Source: an uncultured Lachnospiraceae bacterium
Lineage (GTDB): Bacteria; Bacillota; Clostridia; Lachnospirales; Lachnospiraceae
Assembly (NCBI GenBank): GCA_947245585.1
Contig: CAMXPV010000016.1
Coordinates: 1 to 64,000, forward strand
DNA length: 64,000 nucleotides
Reading direction: 5' to 3'
Made by a program: the position numbers and the translations under genes. Shown piece by piece: positions 59,386 through 64,000 of this stretch. The notes under the pieces were generated by a model that did not search any database, was not told the DNA's origin, and saw only the letters and a program-made list of their open reading frames with translations. Numbering within the stretch: the stretch's first letter is position 1; every line of letters starts with the position of its first letter.

Positions 59386-60375
59386 CTAATTTAACTTGCT
59401 CATGGGGTTTACCGGCTCCCCGTCCTTTGTCAGCTTAAAATACACATTCGTGCCCTCAAGGCTATAATATTTTGTGGGTGCGGCCACCGTTCCTATCCCG
59501 TCTCCCACATGCACATAACTTCCCTCCGATACGGTTATATTTTCAAGCTGTCCATAAGTCAGCTCATAACCGTTTCCGAGTTCCATCACTACCGTATTAC
59601 CTGTACCGGGTTCGTAACTGACAGAAGTCACACGGCCGTCCGCCGCCGCCGAAATCGCTTCTCCCTGCGTGGCGGAAATCACGATGGCCGGATTATACTT
59701 ATACTGATCCAGTGTCGGAAAATAAATGGTCTGATCCATGCTGTAGTTGATCAGCACATCACCTACAATGGGCCAAACCAACCCGTCCTCCTCGCTAAAG
59801 TCAAGTTCAGGCTGTACCGTGGTCGCAATTCCTTCCGCCTGCACTTCGCCGCTCATGACGGTGTCAACCGTCTCATCAAACATGCCTGCCTCCTCTTCCT
59901 CCTCAGCCTGATCTGTGACAGGTGCCTTCTTTTTATCTGCGGCCTTCTTTACGGGGTCATCCTTCTTATCCGCAATCTCTTTCTCTTCCTCTTCCTTTTT
60001 GTCGTTCTCACCAGTCTGCGTCTGTCCGGTCTTGTCCTTGTCATCCTTCGCCACTATCCCGACCGTGGCCCCCGTATCTCCCGTGTTCTCCACATGGAGG
60101 GAATTGGCCTCCTGAAAACTCGGATCATAATCCAAATCGTCCGTCCCGACGCCTGCAAACAGCGTGTCAAGCTCCTCGCCTTCCACCATATTTTCCGCAA
60201 GCTCCTCACTGGTTTGCTCCAAAGCCTCAAAGTCCACTACATAGTCTTCCTTTTCAGCCCGGTTGTTGTTTCTTACATAAACGCCGGTCACCGTCAGCGC
60301 CGCCAGAACGAACACTGAGGACGCCAACATGATAATTCTCTCTTTTCTGATACTGCTTCTATTTCTTCTCGACAT
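59386..60375 (-). CDS. spoIIQ: SpoIIQ-like LytM (M23) protein
   Basis: 329 residues. One N-terminal membrane segment (about 14-33), a long acidic, Lys-rich linker (about 100-165) and a C-terminal LytM domain (about 195-325; ISAAADGRVTSVSYEPGTGN, YGQLENITVSEGSYVHVGDG). The zinc ligands of active M23 peptidases are missing: H-x3-D is replaced near YNPAIVISATQ, and the final H-x-H by NVYFKL. In spore-formers SpoIIQ spans the space between forespore and mother cell with SpoIIIAH; Bacillus SpoIIQ is also degenerate. spoIID lies just upstream, as in related genomes, which supports the name. Confidence 0.87.
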   Translation of the reverse strand: MSRRNRSSIRKERIIMLASSVFVLAALTVTGVYVRNNNRAEKEDYVVDFEALEQTSEELAENMVEGEELDTLFAGVGTDDLDYDPSFQEANSLHVENTGDTGATVGIVAKDDKDKTGQTQTGENDKKEEEEKEIADKKDDPVKKAADKKKAPVTDQAEEEEEAGMFDETVDTVMSGEVQAEGIATTVQPELDFSEEDGLVWPIVGDVLINYSMDQTIYFPTLDQYKYNPAIVISATQGEAISAAADGRVTSVSYEPGTGNTVVMELGNGYELTYGQLENITVSEGSYVHVGDGIGTVAAPTKYYSLEGTNVYFKLTKDGEPVNPMSKLN

Positions 60376-60479
60376 GAAACTCGCCTCCTGTTTTCTTCCG
60401 GTGCTTTGGCCCTCCGTCTGTCAAACGGCAGCCGTCCTTCTCCCGGTTTTCTCTGATAGTTTTACCCATTTTTACCGGC

Positions 60480-61469
60480 TTATTCAAATTTTGCTAATTC
60501 TGCCTGAAAAAAGAAGCTTTCTAAAATTTCCTGAAAAGTCTGCCCGTTTTCTGCCCTGCAATTCGCTGCAAACTGGCTCATGCCGAATCCGTGTCCCACC
60601 CCCGTCACCTGAAAAAATACTCCCGTATCCTCCCTTCTCATCTCAAAGGAAGCAGAGTTAAGGCCGAAAAGATGGCGAAACGTTTCACCGTCCACAGCCT
60701 CCTTATTTCCCTCCGTGTCCTGATACAACACCTGTGTCATATATCCCGATTCATCGTAAAAAAATTCACCCTCCGCCCAGATCGTTTCACGGTCAAAATT
60801 TCCTTTCAAAATGCCCAACAGCCCATCTACGTATGTCTCCCTGTCCACCCGCACCGCGCTGTGATAATCGGGAGACAGTTGATCTTCCTCACAGTCAACC
60901 TTCGTCAAATAAGGGCATTCCTCTTTCCCGCTCTCTATTGCCGCTCTGGTAAAACCGTTGCTCAACTTAAAATAAGAAGCCCGGACAGGGTCGCCCTGAT
61001 AGGTTAAAATCACCCCCTTCGTCGCCTCTACAGCCTGACGGCTTTCCCGCAGCGCCTCCTTCGACTCCTCTTTCGTGTCACTGTAAAACCTGGTAAAACC
61101 ATCCCCCTGCACCGCTATGCTTTTGCCGCCTTCTTCCTGATACAAAGCCGCCAGTTCCGTTCTAAGAAGTACGGCCTGTGCCTTTTTTGCCTCTAAATGA
61201 TACTCCTTCGGCATGGTCGCAGATAACAGGTATGCCAGATATTCCTCCGCCGGCAGTTCCCAAACGCCCCACTCTACAGCGACTTCCACCGAATAGGCAT
61301 CCTGCCCGTAAAGGGCAGCTTTTTCCAATTTTTCCGTCTCCTCCCCCACATGACCCCAAAGGCAGGCACAGACATAAGGCAATAAAAAAACAAACAAAAG
61401 GAAGCTGCCCGCATCCCTCTTGTTTGTTTTTTTTGAGTCGATTCCATTTTTGTTCATGCGACACCCCAC
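60480..61469 (-). CDS. spoIID: SpoIID, engulfment lytic transglycosylase
   Basis: 329 residues (GTG at 61469, with ATG at 61457 as alternative). An N-terminal anchor (about 22-40) and the SpoIID/LytB core: ELPAEEYLAYLLSATMPKEY near 71-90 with the catalytic Glu region, KAQAVLLRTELAAL, YFKLSNGFTRAA and GHGFGMSQFAANCRAENGQT near the end. It trims peptidoglycan during engulfment. Its neighbour downstream is the SpoIIQ-like gene, the same order as in other Clostridia. Confidence 0.95.
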   Translation of the reverse strand: MGCRMNKNGIDSKKTNKRDAGSFLLFVFLLPYVCACLWGHVGEETEKLEKAALYGQDAYSVEVAVEWGVWELPAEEYLAYLLSATMPKEYHLEAKKAQAVLLRTELAALYQEEGGKSIAVQGDGFTRFYSDTKEESKEALRESRQAVEATKGVILTYQGDPVRASYFKLSNGFTRAAIESGKEECPYLTKVDCEEDQLSPDYHSAVRVDRETYVDGLLGILKGNFDRETIWAEGEFFYDESGYMTQVLYQDTEGNKEAVDGETFRHLFGLNSASFEMRREDTGVFFQVTGVGHGFGMSQFAANCRAENGQTFQEILESFFFQAELAKFE

Positions 61470-61508
61470 ATATCCTATTCCTATGTGGATGTCCTGTTAT
61501 TTATGCCC

Positions 61509-62585
61509 TTATCCTTTCTCGTTGTACACTGCCATATCCAGATGCTGAAGCGTAGATACCGCCCCGTTTTCATACAGGAAGATGCCTGTTTTGCGGATCA
61601 TGGCGTTTGTCTCGTTTGTCTTTTCGGAATTTAAGGAAAACTGCGTTCCCACCTGGGACAGGCCGATGGCGCCCACGCCCAGATCGGAAAGATGATACAG
61701 CTTATCCTCTCCATCCTCATCCTTTGTCCATATAAGAAGCTTTTCCCAGATAGGATCAGCCTCGTCAATCCAACCGTTTCCGTCCGAATCGTAACGTGAG
61801 AGATCTTTAAAGCCGTCGCCGCTCTTTGTCCCAAAAAGCTCACTGCCGTCATTGATCTTCCCGTCTCCGTTCAGATCAAGGGCCAAAAAGCCGCTGCCCG
61901 CCTGCAGGCTTGAGATCTCCTCCTCTTTACCGTCGCAATCCAGATCGAAGAAAAACTTCTGATCGGAAACCTGCGCAATATTGGTATCCAGATTGATCAC
62001 AAGCGGATCTTTAAATTTGGTGTTTATGGACGTCACATAATTTTCCTGATAGTACTCTTCAAATCTGCGGCTCATTCCAAACTCAAGATTGAAGGATAGC
62101 TCCCTCCCGTCCGCTGTTTTCACCGTACCCTGCGTGGAAAAAGTCGTGTTCTCCTCCTCCATGTGATAATACTGCGCCCGATACCCCTGCACCGTGTACA
62201 TCGTAGTGCCGCCCGCCGCTGCCGCGATCGGACTGTTCCCCGCACTTCTCTGTCCACGGAAATTGAATAAAAGCTCCATCAGAAAATCTACGCACTGCTG
62301 CTTAATACTTTGCAGCGCTTCCTGCGGATCGTTTCTTTTGGAAGAAAGCTGCCATCCGCCGGACATATTCCGCCAGTGCGCAGCGACATCTTCCAATTTC
62401 GCCTCCTCCTGACTCTTCTCCTCTCCTGTTGTCTTTTCCCCGTTGTCAAGCTGATTCCCAAAGAGAGAATTTAATCCGTTCTTCCCATTTGTAAACGTGC
62501 CGCCTACAAACCGCGCGCTCGCATAGGTTGTTGAACGGGAAACTCTGGAGGACTGCATTCCTATGGTACTGGAATTAATGATCAA
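61509..62585 (-). CDS. EF-hand-like calcium-binding protein of unknown function
   Basis: 358 residues from a TTG at 62585, which has a perfect AGGAGGG site 5 bases away; further upstream the frame has no such site. No signal peptide. The middle is helical (about 90-150), and the C-terminal part has three Asp-rich calcium-type loops: DLDCDGKEEE, DLNGDGKINDGSE and DSDGNGWIDEADP. These match dockerin or EF-hand-like loops in clostridial hypothetical proteins. The gene precedes spoIID on the same strand, 39 bases from its GTG, so sporulation-linked expression is possible. Confidence 0.75.
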   Translation of the reverse strand: MIINSSTIGMQSSRVSRSTTYASARFVGGTFTNGKNGLNSLFGNQLDNGEKTTGEEKSQEEAKLEDVAAHWRNMSGGWQLSSKRNDPQEALQSIKQQCVDFLMELLFNFRGQRSAGNSPIAAAAGGTTMYTVQGYRAQYYHMEEENTTFSTQGTVKTADGRELSFNLEFGMSRRFEEYYQENYVTSINTKFKDPLVINLDTNIAQVSDQKFFFDLDCDGKEEEISSLQAGSGFLALDLNGDGKINDGSELFGTKSGDGFKDLSRYDSDGNGWIDEADPIWEKLLIWTKDEDGEDKLYHLSDLGVGAIGLSQVGTQFSLNSEKTNETNAMIRKTGIFLYENGAVSTLQHLDMAVYNEKG

Positions 62586-62806
62586 TGTTCCCTCCTTTTG
62601 TATAAGACCGCTTTCCACACCCGTCTGTGCACCAGACAGCGCCTTCCCTGACACCCGGCAATAGAAAAGACGGCACTTTTACGGAAATTCCTTTTCCCTA
62701 AAAAATACCGTCCCTGGTCTCAACATCATTCAGATTACAAGGAAAATAAACTCTGGCCATGAGTTTTTTCCCTGCACTCTATATATCGGAACATTTTTCC
62801 TTCTGC

Positions 62807-63805
62807 TTAACCCCCACTTCTCGGGTTGATGTACGCCGTATACATACTGCTGATCTGACTCTCACTCAACACCTGCTTCCAGATATGTATCTCATCATAA
62901 GTGGCGCGGAACAAATCGTCATAACAGCCGATGCCCAGATAGGCCTTCACGCTTTCCGGATTCATATTGAGCACGGAAACCTCATCGGAACCAATCAGCT
63001 CACTGTTTAGATACAGATAGCCCATGGCTCTTCCCTCCTCCAACCCGGAGACGTTTTCAGCATCCACGCAGATTGTTATATAGTTCCACTCGTTCAGTTC
63101 CATGCACTTTTTCTGATCCATGGAGGGCCGAACCTCGCAGGAATTATTGAAGGCCGCGTCAATGGTATTGAAAATCGGCACAACCTCCTCGCCTTCCTCC
63201 GTGGTCTTCTTGTTGAAGGAAAGATAGCTCTGGCTCCCTCCCACATCCATCAGATGGGAACCGATCATCAGAAACGGCGACCAGTCAAACATCTCGTCCG
63301 CACGAAACCAGAAGGAAATGGTGTAGGACTCGTTCAACGCCTCCACCCCCAAAAGCTGTACGCCGTAACTGCCGTCGAGATAGAGGGAGTCCCCCTCAAT
63401 GCCTTCCGTAAACAGCGGATACACATCCTCCGCCATCTCCGGATAAGCGCCTGCGGCCAGCTGTCCTTCCTCATCGGTCCTCGTCACCACCACCGCATCA
63501 TCCAACTTTCCGTTGAAGGAGTAGCTATAGTCCGCCCGCGGCACATTGCTCAAAAGCACGTCACCCACGATCTCCTTTGAAGAATCCACCTCTGGTTTTT
63601 CCGGTTCCAGTCCCGGCAGCGCCACCGAAACCTGCACGGTTCCCGTTTCCGTACTCGCCGGCACGCTCTCCTGCGCGCTGTTATTTTTTTCTGTTCTGTC
63701 CTGCGCCACCACAGCAGTCACCACCGCTGCAATCCCCAGAACAATGCCAATCAAGACAAACGGATTAAAACTGCCCCCTGCCTCTTTCTTCACCCCATTA
63801 TCCAT
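62807..63805 (-). CDS. Membrane-anchored LamG (concanavalin-like) protein
   Basis: 332 residues from the ATG at 63805 (MDNGVKKEAGG), 5 bases after the stop of the upstream gene; the GTG at 63841 lies in that gene. One membrane segment (about 16-35; FVLIGIVLGIAAVVTAVVA), a Thr/Pro/Glu-rich linker, and a LamG-like jelly roll (about 140-325; YTISFWFRADEMFDWSPFLM, WNYITICVDAENVSGL, YDEIHIWKQVLSESQI). It probably binds glycans or other surface ligands outside the cell. No catalytic residues are seen. Confidence 0.83.
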   Translation of the reverse strand: MDNGVKKEAGGSFNPFVLIGIVLGIAAVVTAVVAQDRTEKNNSAQESVPASTETGTVQVSVALPGLEPEKPEVDSSKEIVGDVLLSNVPRADYSYSFNGKLDDAVVVTRTDEEGQLAAGAYPEMAEDVYPLFTEGIEGDSLYLDGSYGVQLLGVEALNESYTISFWFRADEMFDWSPFLMIGSHLMDVGGSQSYLSFNKKTTEEGEEVVPIFNTIDAAFNNSCEVRPSMDQKKCMELNEWNYITICVDAENVSGLEEGRAMGYLYLNSELIGSDEVSVLNMNPESVKAYLGIGCYDDLFRATYDEIHIWKQVLSESQISSMYTAYINPRSGG

Positions 63806-63810
63806 ACTTC

Positions 63811-64000
63811 TCACACTACTCGATTGTAATTGATCAGGCACCCTTTCAAAATAATCTGTCTCTCTTCGTCCGTCAGCTCACCCAATGTCAACGTGAAGGG
63901 CAAAAGCTTTTCCTCCTCCACACACACTCGGTATGCCTCAATCGTCTCCGCTTTCTCCTCCACTGCCTTGCGGATGTCCGGGAAAAATAGATAATCCATA
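63811..64000 (-). CDS. 3' end of an unidentified gene, cut by the window edge
   Basis: The last 62 or so codons are present, ending LTDEERQIILKGCLINYNRVV; the 5' part lies beyond base 64000. No signal peptide or membrane segment is visible in this part. The frame is open to the edge. I do not recognise the family with confidence. The LamG gene follows after 5 bases. Confidence 0.7.
   Translation of the reverse strand, partial: MDYLFFPDIRKAVEEKAETIEAYRVCVEEEKLLPFTLTLGELTDEERQIILKGCLINYNRVV

Noticed and set aside
59386-60375. LytM domain considered an active M23 endopeptidase
   Set aside because: The metal-binding motifs are not present in the domain, and the spoIID neighbour fits SpoIIQ.

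Overview
The window looks like chromosomal DNA from a spore-forming, low-to-mid GC Clostridium relative, most likely a Lachnospiraceae gut anaerobe. Reasons: spore genes (SpoIID, a SpoIIQ-like LytM protein, a SPOCS/LysM coat-type protein, a CotH-kinase protein), Bce-type ABC transporters with LytTR/GHKL two-component systems, a PyrK/PyrD type 1B pair, DUF1934, YxeA, and strong AGGAGG ribosome binding sites. I saw no rRNA, tRNA, CRISPR array or complete insertion sequence.

Region by region. 0.2-2.4 kb (AT-rich): a minus-strand cluster of a broken DUF3990 gene (ADP-ribosyltransferase-like), an unrecognised gene, a NADAR protein and a macrodomain protein, all read from one good promoter. 2.4-7.1 kb (AT-rich): an exported protein, a SnoaL-like protein, a lipoprotein and a LytTR response regulator plus GHKL kinase; a 55-bp dyad lies midway between the divergent lipoprotein and regulator promoters. 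The block from about 3.49 to 7.07 kb is flanked by a 35-bp direct repeat that copies the 3' end of the next permease gene. 7.1-16.9 kb: two Bce-like ABC transporters, an XRE-type membrane regulator, a YxeA protein, and a second LytTR/GHKL system divergent from its transporter. 16.9-19.2 kb: a CotH-kinase surface protein. 19.2-26.2 kb: a seven-gene run, larE-larB-larC followed by a single-ATPase Opp/Nik-type transporter; together these suggest nickel uptake plus nickel-pincer cofactor synthesis. 26.2-30 kb: a FtsX/MacB-like permease-ATPase-permease set.

30-47.3 kb is mostly core: a coiled-coil NlpC/P60 hydrolase, asnS, a trigger-factor-like lipoprotein, an MFS transporter, the ispE-gntR-murI-DUF1934 run, a well-translated conserved protein, a GH42 beta-galactosidase, a membrane spermidine-synthase-like protein, a SPOCS/LysM protein and pyrK-pyrD. 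47.4-52.7 kb (AT-rich in part) is accessory: an ECF sigma/anti-sigma pair with an orphan MacB-like permease, a decayed RelE-type toxin-antitoxin module, an LRR protein, an acetyltransferase and an Rpn-type nuclease. 52.9-64 kb: marR with an FMN split-barrel gene, pyrC with paired palindromes around its promoter, a PrcB-like lipoprotein, plsC, a GH9-like lipoprotein without the expected catalytic motifs, an amidohydrolase, spoIIQ-like and spoIID, and two extracellular-type proteins (EF-hand-like and LamG).

The points most worth following are the ADP-ribose gene cluster, the repeat-flanked regulatory block, the operator-like dyads at 4.85, 10.85, 14.65 and 55.2 kb, the lar-nik operon, and the catalytically degenerate GH9 protein.
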